A program made the translations under genes and the position numbers. From Lachnospiraceae bacterium (GTDB lineage: Bacteria; Bacillota; Clostridia; Lachnospirales; Lachnospiraceae), in contig JAISGP010000151.1 in NCBI GenBank assembly GCA_031263035.1, positions 1 through 64,000 of the forward strand: DNA of 64,000 nucleotides. Reading direction: 5' to 3'. This document shows positions 8,702-16,676 of the stretch, piece after piece (the first letter of the stretch is position 1; each line of letters begins with the position of its first letter). A model generated the notes under the pieces. The model was not told the origin of the DNA and searched no databases. It saw only the letters and a list, made by a program, of their open reading frames with translations.

Positions 8702-8745
8702 AGAAATTCCAGTTTTTTACTTGCGGGGCTGGCAGCAAGATTTTA
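8702..8745 (-). promoter_or_regulatory. pseudoknot-type leader, copy 5
   Basis: Leftward reading: stem CTTGC/GCAAG, loop TGCCAGCCCC, tail TAAAAAACTGGAATTTCT, then ATG. Loop CCAG pairs with tail CTGG. The stem sequence differs from the other copies but keeps its pairing. Confidence 0.7.
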
Positions 8746-8773
8746 TGGTTGTTGTTGTTAATTACAAGTTTAA

Positions 8774-8909
8774 TTCGTGGGGGTCTCGTTCGTCCCAGAC
8801 CGCAGAAGTCGTCATTCCCGACCGAACCTTTCGCCAGCCTTTTTCACTCGAGAGACAGGCTTGCCATGCGACGAGGTAACACAACCTCTTATTCTGCGTG
8901 TCGCATGAC
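8774..8909 (-). ncRNA. structured leader RNA, copy R2
   Basis: Second copy of R1 (5971-6100). The 5' outer stem is ATGCGAC/GTCGCAT here versus ATGC/GCAT in R1, and the inner stem is GAGGT/ACCTC in both with different loops. The conserved core and the 3' hairpin GGTCT/AGACC are kept while the 3' loop sequence changes. Paired positions are kept while loops drift, as expected for a functional RNA. Confidence 0.65.
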
Positions 8910-8982
8910 TATTTTTTAAATTTTTACAATTTTCAGCACAGGGTTATTCTGAAAAGTATATAATTTCCCCATACTTACTTCA

Positions 8983-9030
8983 CTGTTGCCGTTCGGGTGG
9001 CTCCCCCAAGCGGTATTTCAACCGCAACAG
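8983..9030 (-). ncRNA. three-way-junction RNA element
   Basis: Leftward CTGTTGC/GCAACAG closes a junction with two inner hairpins, one GGT/ACC and one GGG/CCC. The element would lie within the first 70 nt of a transcript from the site at 9056-9072. Confidence 0.45.
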
Positions 9031-9055
9031 AATTTTTATTTATATTCTATATAAT

Positions 9056-9072
9056 ACCAAAACCATGCCAAA
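9056..9072 (-). promoter_or_regulatory. sigma-54-like promoter site 2
   Basis: Leftward TTGGCATG-GTTT-TGGT. The GG of the -24 element is kept, while the -12 element is degenerate. It lies upstream of the leader of the 138-aa gene. Confidence 0.4.
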
Positions 9073-9154
9073 CTTTTTTAAAGTTCTTATTTAGAATTAA
9101 TCTAAATAAAATTGGTTTCGAAAAATAATAAGAACTTCTACTTATACTATATAT

Positions 9155-9172
9155 ATGCAAAAGGCGTGCCAA
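9155..9172 (-). promoter_or_regulatory. sigma-54-like promoter site 3 (consensus match)
   Basis: Leftward TTGGCACG-CCTT-TTGCAT matches the sigma-54 consensus at every conserved base, with the -24 GG and -12 GC twelve bases apart. Confidence 0.55.
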
Positions 9173-9194
9173 ACTTTTATATTGGCAAGGAAAA

Positions 9195-9446
9195 TTATTT
9201 CCTTTTTTTAGCCCTCTTCCCCGCCGTACGGGCGGATTCTTTTTGTGCAGAAAATTGTGAATTTTCCCACAACCGTGAGTTTTTTATATTTAACTCATAT
9301 GCCGCTTCATTTCGATGTTGCAGTTTCGCAACTCTTTTTTTAGATTGCCGTATTTTTGTAATTTTCATGGAAACTGCGTTTTTGGATTTACGCAAATTTC
9401 CGAAATCATCTGCGGTGAAACCCGCAGGAAATTTAATTGCTTTCAT
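9195..9446 (-). CDS. small basic protein, 83 aa
   Basis: Highly basic protein ending KRAKKRK, with many Lys/Arg residues throughout, suggestive of nucleic acid binding. No domain recognised. It has leader copy 6 at its start and repeat B with two sigma-54-like sites upstream. Confidence 0.5.
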   Translation of the reverse strand: MKAIKFPAGFTADDFGNLRKSKNAVSMKITKIRQSKKRVAKLQHRNEAAYELNIKNSRLWENSQFSAQKESARTAGKRAKKRK

Positions 9447-9487
9447 AAGTTTCTGGTTTTTTATCCCGCTTTGCCAGCCGCGGGTAT
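9447..9487 (-). promoter_or_regulatory. pseudoknot-type leader, copy 6
   Basis: Leftward reading: stem CCCGC/GCGGG, loop GGCTGGCAAA, tail ATAAAAAACCAGAAACTT, then ATG. Loop CTGG pairs with tail CCAG. A transcript from site 4 would start about ten bases before the stem. Confidence 0.7.
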
Positions 9488-9507
9488 TGAAATTTATATT
9501 CTATATA

Positions 9508-9525
9508 ATGCTAAAACCGTGCCAA
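9508..9525 (-). promoter_or_regulatory. sigma-54-like promoter site 4
   Basis: Leftward TTGGCACG-GTTT-TAGCAT: a perfect -24 half and a -12 GC at the right distance. The predicted start (about 9498) lies just before the pseudoknot leader of the 83-aa gene. Confidence 0.5.
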
Positions 9526-9603
9526 ACTTTTCTAAATTTGTTATTTAGAATCAATCTAAATAAAATTGGTTTCGGAAAATATAAGAACTTCTACTATATA
9601 TAT

Positions 9604-9621
9604 ATACAAAAACCGTGCCAA
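9604..9621 (-). promoter_or_regulatory. sigma-54-like promoter site 5
   Basis: Leftward TTGGCACG-GTTT-TTGT: a perfect -24 half; the -12 C is replaced by T. Confidence 0.45.
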
Positions 9622-9649
9622 AAAATAAAAATGAAATTTGATAATTAAA

Positions 9650-10963
9650 ACACAAAATTAGTAGCGGGCAATTTAAAAAAAGCGAAAGCCAATTAGAATT
9701 TTAATAAAGTACTAAAAATATATTTTTCTAAAACAGCAGCGCTAAAAAGCCGCTAAACGGAAAAAGACCCAAATAACACTCATACAAGCACAAAAGTACT
9801 CTAACAGTAGCAGTATAACACCTGTAAACAAAAAGAAGCCTCAAATACCCCCTCAAAAACCCCCTCGAAAACTAAAACATCGAAATGAAAGGTAGGGGGT
9901 AGGAAAAAAACTTCCCCGTCGGCTACGCCTCTGGAGTATAGTAGGTTATGTGAGAAGATATATTACCCAAAATTCGCCCGATTTAGATTTAATTATTGTG
10001 TGGTTAAAAGCTGTAACCAATTGGTTTCCAAGGGAAAATTAGCTTTATTTCAATTCAATTATTATGTGGTTAAAAGGTTAAGTGAGCTTCAAGTTTATGA
10101 AATCAAGAAATAAAGTTTGTGAAATGACTTTAATTTAACTTTAGCCTTGATAGTTATGTGAAGGGATATATTACTTAAGGTTCACTTTTGGATTTAGGAA
10201 TCACGTCTTACATGACATACTACTTGGAGTTTACTTGTATGGAACCTGCTTATATGTAGTATAGGGGATTGTACTGAGAGTTTCAGACTATAAGTATTAT
10301 AGGGGTATAGTAGGATATGTGTCAAGAAGTACCATTGAAATATAATATTGTTTATTAACTTGTAGTTTATTATCTGATAATTGAGAATCTATATGGTAGT
10401 AGTATTATCGGTTTCCGTTTAGCGGTTTTTTAGGTATGATGCTGAAGATATGTAGCTTAATTTAATAAGAGCTGTATTTAACTGCTTTTGTGTATGTGCT
10501 TTAATTCGGTATCTGTTTCCGTTAATAGCGGCCGAATTGTGTCATAAACTGATGATAAATTAAAATTGTGATTAATAATCCTCTAACACTTCGATTTTGA
10601 TAAAGCGTAGTTTATAGCGTTATTTTAATTAAACCGGTAGAGAGATGAACTTTTGTTTCATCTACTTCGGGATTGTGTTTCAAATAGTCAACGGCATCTT
10701 GGATTTTAATTTTATCTGAATTTGTTGGTACTATTTTATTAATTCCATATATTAAGTTTAAATTTTAATCGGGAACGAAAAAATGTATACAGACGTTGAT
10801 AATATATTGTAATAAATTCATTGTGTTATTCTTTAAACATTTAAAATTAATGGATTTCGGTTTCCTTCAAGCGGTTTTTCAGAGGAGTTCTGTTACTTTT
10901 TTAGACGGAAGTTAAATAAAATAAAACCTTCTTTGGAAAGTCAGAAGAAGGCATATTATTAAA
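9650..10963. other. 1.3-kb non-coding, repeat-rich stretch
   Basis: No intact gene is visible. It holds degenerate direct repeats: TTATGTGA...GATATATTAC near 9952 and 10154, and GTGGTTAAAAG near 10008 and 10071. Short hairpins of the type CCG-N-CGG followed by T-runs recur near 9749, 10415, 10519 and 10868. One coding remnant lies at 10612-10768. It could be a decayed region, an origin or a non-coding RNA. Confidence 0.45.
10612..10768 (-). pseudogene. C-terminal gene fragment
   Basis: An open frame with protein-like content (DAVDYLKHNPEVDETKVHLS) ends KITL-stop, but has no start codon after an upstream TAA. I do not recognise the parent protein. It is probably the tail of a deleted gene. 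Confidence 0.4.
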
Positions 10964-11254
10964 TTATAATATATTTTCGATCTGCCTTTGGCCGAGCGAA
11001 CGGTCTGAATAAGCAGAATCACATTTTGCTTTTCTATAATGTTTAAAAGACCAAGCTAAATCTTCACAAATTCTGATATATTTAGGTTTAAAATAAGAAA
11101 TAAATATTGGGGAATTAGTTGTTATGATTAATTGAGAGTTTTTATGAAATTTTACAATACTGGATACTATTTCAAGCATTTCTTGAGTAATTCCAAGCAT
11201 TTTTCTACGGTTTATCATTACCTCTATTAATTCTTTAAATGCCGTATATTGCAC
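10964..11254 (-). pseudogene. chimeric ORF: HTH-like start joined to ATPase-like tail
   Basis: Residues 1-30 (AFKELIEVMINRRKMLGITQ) read like the first helices of an Xre/HipB-type regulator. From residue 30 the text becomes FHKNSQLIITTNSPIFISYF, typical of the C-terminal core of AAA/SMC-like ATPases (ITTHSP motif). Neither half is complete, so this looks like a deletion junction or assembly chimera rather than a real protein. Confidence 0.45.
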
Positions 11255-11479
11255 TTTTTATACAAATTTAAGCTTTTTCATTTAACGATAAAAATAAAAG
11301 TGCTTTTAATTACACCTTATGATGGAGAACAGAAACTTAATTTATGATTTTTTCTCTCAATGAGATTATAAAAGTTTGGTTGATTTTTTAGTTGATTAAG
11401 TAAATAAACTTTACGGTGGAGAAGTTATATATTCACCGCATAATTTGTATTAATTATCTGTATAATACATATCATATTC

Positions 11480-11592
11480 CTACTTCCTCTTCTTATATGC
11501 CTGAAAACCTTTGTAAAAGTTGCGGAAAGATTCGCTGTCTTTTTTATTGGTTTTCGTCCAAGCTTCCAAGGTTTTGTGTTCCTCCAAACTTT
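11480..11592 (-). pseudogene. C-terminal gene fragment cut by IS insertion
   Basis: The leftward frame ends SFRNFYKGFQAYKKRK-stop and reads as real protein only up to about 11592, where it runs into the truncated transposase on the other strand. Parent unknown. Confidence 0.35.
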
Positions 11593-11956
11593 TGCTCCTC
11601 AAAATTGTGACATGGTTGAAATAATGCCGATTATAGCGCAACAAGCCAATCGAGAATCCGCGATTTATACCGATGGTTTTAAAACTTATGACGGCTTGGC
11701 TGATTTTGGATATAAGAGACATTTTCGCATCAAACACAGCGAAAATCAATTCGCCAAAGGACACAACCATATCAACGGAATTGAGAACTTTTGGGGCTTG
11801 TGTAAAGTGCGGCTTTCCAAGTTCCGTGGCGTGCATAAAAGGACTTTTTACCTGCACATAAAAGAGTGTGAATTTCGCTACAATTATAGAGAAAAAAATA
11901 TTTACTTACTTTTGCTCAAAGAGCTGCGAAATAGACCCCTAAACTAGTCTTGAACC
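11585..11956 (+). mobile_element. truncated IS1595-family element (C-terminal half of transposase)
   Basis: The frame encodes the DDE core tail of the transposase: YTDGFKTYDGL (second Asp), HINGIENFWGLCKVR and the conserved C-terminus. The N-terminal ~125 residues and the left inverted repeat are missing. It ends in the terminal repeat CTAGTCTTGAACC, followed at 11957-11964 by TTTTGATA, the same octamer that precedes the intact element at 15849. Confidence 0.75.
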
Positions 11957-11964
11957 TTTTGATA
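11957..11964 (+). repeat. octamer TTTTGATA, one half of a target-site duplication
   Basis: Identical to 15841-15848. It lies just outside the right end of the truncated IS, while the partner lies just outside the left end of the intact IS. Confidence 0.7.
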
Positions 11965-12141
11965 ATATAACTTTCTATTATTTAAAAATAATAAATAATT
12001 TTCTTTTGTATTATTTTTAATTTTCACACCTAAAGAATCGGGAGTATGAAAATACTCATCGTGTATTACTAATTCTACAGCTGCCTTTTTCTGACAGCCG
12101 TAGAATAATAGAATTACCAATATAAAATAAAATTTTATCAT
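11957..12141 (-). pseudogene. lipoprotein gene, N-terminal half, split by IS
   Basis: Start MIKFYFILVILLFYGC is a lipoprotein signal peptide with lipobox LFYGC (Cys 16). The frame continues into DSLGVKIKNNTKENYLLFLN and is cut by the IS end after NNRKLYYQK. The remaining half lies at 15456-15848, 3.5 kb away, with the same flanking octamer. A small outer-membrane or periplasmic lipoprotein is the likely intact product. Confidence 0.65.
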
Positions 12142-12282
12142 TATTTTATCAATCGTCCATATAACTTCTGAAATTGATTTTCCCAAGAGGCAGACATAAA
12201 AGCGCCCAAGCAATAGCGAGAGCCTTTTTCTTCCATATCCAAATATACAAAAACGTCTCTTTACAAATACTTGAAAAGCTTA

Positions 12283-12912
12283 TTAATAACTCTCAAACCT
12301 TTCTAATATTTGTTTTCGGTTTGCTTCGTCGTATATTTCCAGAATACATATTTGATAAAACTGCCCCTCATTTTTTATAAATATATAATTTTGAAGGTTG
12401 GTTTCTCCATAGAATACCGGTTTATCATTAAAATAAACTTCATAGTTTCCTTTGGTTGTAAATACATACATATTGTTAATATATTCCAACCATGCCGCAC
12501 CACTAACATCTATTTGCTTTACTTTATCCGGTACATTCCTTCGATATCTGTACACTTTTCCCCAAGTAAATTCTCTAACTCCAGCTCCTTGTGGTAAATT
12601 CAACTGGCGATAAGATATTTTAACATCTATATTTTTAATATTATTCGAAATCCCATTAAAAGCATCGATGACAAAATCATACTTAAAGTAATTGCGATAA
12701 AAACTCTCGGGATAACCACTTCTATACACCGTGGAAAGAATATGATAAGACTTTTCCTTTTCACCAAATTTATCTTGATATTCTTTAGGAACAGTCTCTT
12801 CCAATTTAGAAGTTACAGCATAATAAAGTCCCAACAATAGTAAATCTCCTCGAAGAAAAAACATAAGACATACAAACAAAGCAATTACAATTACACAACC
12901 TTTCTTTTTCAT
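12283..12912 (-). CDS. membrane-anchored protein, candidate Rhs-associated immunity or accessory protein
   Basis: 209 residues with an N-terminal hydrophobic segment (about 5-33) followed by an extracytoplasmic beta-rich domain. It starts 11 bases after the orphan Rhs gene, the position where immunity or accessory genes usually lie. No family recognised, so the immunity role is inferred from position only. Confidence 0.55.
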   Translation of the reverse strand: MKKKGCVIVIALFVCLMFFLRGDLLLLGLYYAVTSKLEETVPKEYQDKFGEKEKSYHILSTVYRSGYPESFYRNYFKYDFVIDAFNGISNNIKNIDVKISYRQLNLPQGAGVREFTWGKVYRYRRNVPDKVKQIDVSGAAWLEYINNMYVFTTKGNYEVYFNDKPVFYGETNLQNYIFIKNEGQFYQICILEIYDEANRKQILERFESY

Positions 12913-12923
12913 AATAAATATTC

Positions 12924-14387
12924 CTAAGGTATTGGTATTATAGGGAAAGGGGATATACCCATAGGACCAAAAAATACCGGCATAGGCATATTTTTAGGTG
13001 GTGGTGGAAGACGGAAATTTCCATGCTTATATTCAACTCCTAAGCTATTGAAATGTTCTCCACTCTTATAAGAAACTTCAAAATTAAATACCCCTTGCGA
13101 TATTCCTGTGCTTACTGCAATTCCTAAAAAACTACTCTCTAAAGATATTCCTGTTACACCGAGCATCTTTTCAAAAGAAATTGAAAGATCCGGAAATAAT
13201 CCACCCGAAACAGTCATATTATATGTCGGTATTTTGCTACCATCAGAAAAAATAACTCCGAAATTACCCGAACCATAAGTGCTTCCACTACTCCTTGTAA
13301 AAGCAATTTCCCCAAGGAATTGATTCCCAATCCTTCCCAATATATCATTTTTCTTATAAGTGACAGAATAAGAAGTATTTTTGGCTTTACCTTTATCCCC
13401 ATCACCAGGTCCTCCGTATAATTCATACATTTTTTTCCTTATAGCAGAAACTTCTTTTTCTGGACGGCTAAACTTCCTATGTGCTAAGTCATTTAATGTT
13501 GCCACAGTAGCCCCAATTATCGCTCCCTGCCAGAAGTTTCCACCCGTCAGCTCTGCACCTATTCCGCCGGCTAATGCACCAAAAGCAATTGTCCCTCCGG
13601 CACTTTTCGCAAAAGTTGGAAAAACTTTATCAAAAGCACTTGCTCCCAAGCTTCCAAAAAAGCCCGCTGCTGCACCGCTAAGAAATTTATCGCCCTGAAC
13701 CAACGATAAAAGCCCCTGGGATACCGCATGCGTACCCGCCTTTACTAAAGCCAAGCCAAAATCTCCAAGAGATTTTTTTAGAGTATTTCCTAAGGTAGTC
13801 AGCGTTCCTGTCGTATTACTAAAAATGCTACCTACCCCGAAAGTTATCGCTCCGCCTACTGCGCCCCAGAACATGGATTTTAAAGCACCGCCGATGTTCC
13901 ATTTCTGACCCATTATCACTGTGGTTAATGTGTAGGCGGCTAAACCAATTACCGCACCAATAATAATGGATGCCAATAAATCACCAACCAATTTTGCCAA
14001 AAAGACAAAGAACAAAAACTCTCCCGTTGGATCACTCGCTAAAAGTGGGTTATTGTAAACATAGCCGTACTTGTTGTAGTTCTGCGTGTTGTACGGATCT
14101 TGGATATTCTCGTCGGCATTTAAGAACCTTCTGAGAAGCGGGTCGTACAAACGTCCGTTCATGTGGATAATGCCGACATCCTCGAAATGTTCGTGCGAAG
14201 TGTAGCCTCTGCCAAGCAGTTCTATGCTGCCAGAATATTTTCCAAATGCACCAAAGTGAGCTTCCTCTACCAGATTTCCCTCTTCATCGCTGATAGCTAA
14301 AACCGAGCCTAAGTAGTCCTTGTGCAGGTATTTGAAAGATCCCCTCTCCTGATTAAAATCTTTCAAATATACAACATTTGCTTCATA
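12924..14387 (-). pseudogene. orphan Rhs C-terminal module (RHS repeat-associated core plus tip)
   Basis: The open frame enters at PYEANVVYLKDFNQERGSFK just after an in-frame TAG near 14388; an ATG (MKDFNQERGS) at 14366 is available. The Rhs core signature follows: YLHKDYLGSVLAISDEEGNL, then GRLYDPLLRRFLNADENIQD and YGYVYNNPLLASDPTGEF. Next come a Gly/Ala-rich hydrophobic region and a unique tip ending in a Pro-rich tail. The large N-terminal shell is missing, as in orphan rhs-CT modules of polymorphic toxin loci. The toxin activity is not recognisable. Confidence 0.75.
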
Positions 14388-14481
14388 TGGCTAGGCGAGG
14401 GGAATTATAAAATATCCCGCAACATAGCTGCGGGATAAAAAACTAATACTTTATACGAATTGAATTAGATTCTAACTTTCC

Positions 14482-15490
14482 CTGAAATAATTTATGAATA
14501 TCCGTTTATTTACCTAATGCTGTAATATTAGCAATAATGAGCCTATCAAACAATTTTTCTCCAAAATATCTTCGATTCAGTTTATAAACAAACTCATTTA
14601 AGTACAATTGAAGGTATTTTCTTTTTATTTTATGATAATTTCCAAGAAGATTTCTTTTGGCATTGCTTATTGCAATATGGACCCATTTTAAAGTTTCTTT
14701 CGTCGTTTCTTTTGAGCTTTTTTCCATCACGTGAAGTTCTACAAAATCTGCAATATCTACATACGATGTACTTTTATCCGTAAACACAATACTTTGATTA
14801 TCCATTGATTCTTGAATAATTTTGTTGATTTCTTCTGAATCATGCCCTTGCAAAACCTTGGCTTTAAAGAAACGAACGTGCTTTTCCTTTTTGCCTGTTT
14901 CAACATCTTGCAAAAGGGTACTTTCTGCCATCATTGCAACATTTTGTTTTCCTACAGCTCCTTTTCCACGAATCCCTTTTTGCTGTTCTATTTCGCCAGA
15001 TTCTACGGTGTAATAGGCTTCATCAAATTCAATCATGCCTTCCAATGTGTACATAGAGTCACGGTTTCCCATAGCGGTTCTTAATTTGTGAACCATAGAC
15101 CAAACGGGTTCATATCTTTTTAATCCCAGTTGTTTTTGAATCTCTTTTGCCGAAAACCCTTTCTTTGTAGCACTCATTAAAAACATGGCTTTGTACCAAA
15201 CTAAAAAGGACAATTTTGAAAACTCCATAATCGTTCCTTTTCGTAGAGAAGTTCGGTATTTACAGTTTTTACATTCATAACTCCACTTATCTTTCTTCCA
15301 GTAATGATCTTTACTCTTACATTTATTACAAATAACCCCTTGTAAATCTCTCTGTTCTTTAAAATGAGTTCGGCAATCTTCTTCTGTACCAAAATGAGCG
15401 GTAAAACTAAATATATTCATCGTTATTTATTTGAATAACACAAAGATAGTAAATTTTAGGCAATTTTACGGATATTCATAAATAATTTTA
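14482..15490 (-). mobile_element. ISXO2-like IS1595-family insertion sequence
   Basis: Imperfect inverted ends share ATTTATGAATATCCGT (about 14488-14503 and 15470-15485) and bracket a complete transposase gene. It interrupts the C-terminus of the lipoprotein fragment at 15456-15848. Exact ends and target duplication are not clear to me. Confidence 0.7.
14506..15420 (-). CDS. ISXO2-like transposase, 304 aa
   Basis: Transposase with an N-terminal zinc ribbon (CNKC at about 31-34, CKNC further on), a helix-turn-helix region (FSAKEIQKQLGLKRYEPVW) and the ISXO2-like DDE core: EFDEAYYTVE, FTDKSTSY and the downstream HIAISNAKR segment. Length is normal for the group. It catalyses cut and paste or copy of its own element. 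The gene appears intact. Confidence 0.85.
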   Translation of the reverse strand: MNIFSFTAHFGTEEDCRTHFKEQRDLQGVICNKCKSKDHYWKKDKWSYECKNCKYRTSLRKGTIMEFSKLSFLVWYKAMFLMSATKKGFSAKEIQKQLGLKRYEPVWSMVHKLRTAMGNRDSMYTLEGMIEFDEAYYTVESGEIEQQKGIRGKGAVGKQNVAMMAESTLLQDVETGKKEKHVRFFKAKVLQGHDSEEINKIIQESMDNQSIVFTDKSTSYVDIADFVELHVMEKSSKETTKETLKWVHIAISNAKRNLLGNYHKIKRKYLQLYLNEFVYKLNRRYFGEKLFDRLIIANITALGK

Positions 15491-15848
15491 ATTTCCTGTT
15501 TTTGAACAAAATATTATACTTTTTTCTTTTTTCCGAATCCATTATAGAACTATCGAAATCTGCTTTTAATTGAAGACTGTAAGTTTTCCCCTTTTCTATG
15601 ATTGGGTAGGAAGATGCCGTACAATCCTGGATAGAATCCAATATTTTCAATCTAAATTCCACAGAATTATTTGCAGGAATTTCCACAAAAAAAGGTTCAG
15701 ACATTTTTTGAATGTATTCAACTTCTTCTTTCGCCAATTTCCCATTTTTATCTGGAATGAAAAAACAAGGATCTGTTACAATTGCATTTTCTAATTTTTT
15801 ATGATTGTCTGTAAACTCTGCAACAAATGAATTTTTATTATTTTGATA
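15456..15848 (-). pseudogene. lipoprotein gene, C-terminal half
   Basis: The frame is open from the IS end at 15848 (TYQNNKNSFVAEF) through FFVEIPANNSVEFRLKILDS to YNILFKNRKLKL, where ISXO2-like sequence replaces the natural end. It has no start codon of its own. Joined to 11957-12141 it would restore one lipoprotein of about 170 residues or more. Confidence 0.6.
15841..15848 (+). repeat. octamer TTTTGATA, partner of 11957-11964
   Basis: Immediately left of the intact IS. The octamer right of the same IS (TATTTTAA) does not match, so the duplication pairs this IS end with the truncated IS at 11956, not with its own right end. Confidence 0.7.
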
Positions 15849-16586
15849 GGTTCAAGACTAGTTTAGATAAAAATATTATCTTTAACTATTTGAACTACAA
15901 TGAAGAACAAGTATATAAAACTGACGCACATTTCAGAGCGTAAAACAAGGGAAATAATTCGGTTATTTTCGATGGATATTGAGGCTAAAAAAGCGGCGGA
16001 ATTGGTTCATGTAAATCGCAATACGGTGAACCGTATTTATGGTAAAATTCGGGAGCGAATTTCAGTGCTTTGTGAGGCGGAAAGTCCTTTTGAAAATGGA
16101 GAAGTGGAGCTGGATGAATCTTACTTTGGGGCGCGAAGAGTTCGGGGAGTTCGCGGACGTGGCGCGCGGGGAAAAACCCCAGTTTTTGGGATGCTGAAAA
16201 GAGGTGAGAAAGTTTATACCCAAATCGTGAAAAACTGTTCTGTAAGGGAGATTCTGCCGATTATTCAGGGGAAAATAACGCCCGATACGGTGGTTTTTTC
16301 GGATGGTTTTAAGACCTATGATGGGCTGGTGAATTTCGGTTATAAAAAGCATTTTCGGGTGAAACATTCCCAGAATGAATTCGCCAAAGGAACCAACCAT
16401 ATCAACGGAATTGAGAACTTTTGGGGCTTGTGTAAAGTGCGTTTGATGCGGTTTAGAGGAATCCACAAACACAAGTTTTATTACCACCTAAAAGAATGCG
16501 AATTTAGGTACAATAACAGGGATAAAAATTTGTATCTTTATCTCTGTAAATTGATACGAAATAATCCGCTTAAATTATCTTGAACC
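15849..16586 (+). mobile_element. intact IS1595-family (IS1016-like) element
   Basis: 738 bases with inverted ends GGTTCAAGAC and GGTTCAAGAT (reverse complement) around a single transposase gene. Its terminal repeats are shared with the remnants at 1-126 and 11585-11956. Confidence 0.8.
15900..16583 (+). CDS. IS1595-family (IS1016-like) transposase, 227 aa
   Basis: The complete transposase has an N-terminal helix-turn-helix (AAELVHVNRNTVNRIYGKI) and a catalytic core with VELDESYFG (first Asp), VVFSDGFKTYDGL (second Asp) and NHINGIENFWG (family Asn/His/Glu signature). Length is typical for the small IS1016 group. It starts at ATG 15900, about 50 bases inside the left end, and its stop overlaps the right inverted repeat. 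Confidence 0.85.
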   Translation: MKNKYIKLTHISERKTREIIRLFSMDIEAKKAAELVHVNRNTVNRIYGKIRERISVLCEAESPFENGEVELDESYFGARRVRGVRGRGARGKTPVFGMLKRGEKVYTQIVKNCSVREILPIIQGKITPDTVVFSDGFKTYDGLVNFGYKKHFRVKHSQNEFAKGTNHINGIENFWGLCKVRLMRFRGIHKHKFYYHLKECEFRYNNRDKNLYLYLCKLIRNNPLKLS

Positions 16587-16676
16587 TATTTTAATATTAA
16601 AACGTTGATAGAAAATGGCCTTTTCGTATCAACGTTATAGTCAGCAGTTATACAAAACCTCATTTTTATATCAACG

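Larger units (their letters stand above)
9040..9180 (-). repeat. regulatory repeat A (pairs with 9490-9622)
   Basis: About 125 bases are shared with 9490-9622. Each copy has two sigma-54-like sites about 100 bases apart and, between them, the dyad TTATTTAGA-N5-TCTAAATAA. In this copy a wider inverted repeat AAGTTCTTATT/AATAAGAACTT also flanks the dyad. Confidence 0.6.
9490..9622 (-). repeat. regulatory repeat B (pairs with 9040-9180)
   Basis: Diverged direct copy of repeat A with the dyad TTATTTAGA-ATCAA-TCTAAATAA between two sigma-54-like sites. Retention of the dyad and of both sites suggests a duplicated promoter-operator module. Confidence 0.6.

Noticed and set aside
11480..11857. 125-aa leftward ORF as one protein
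   Set aside because: Most of it is the antisense of the truncated transposase; only the last ~37 residues look like real protein.
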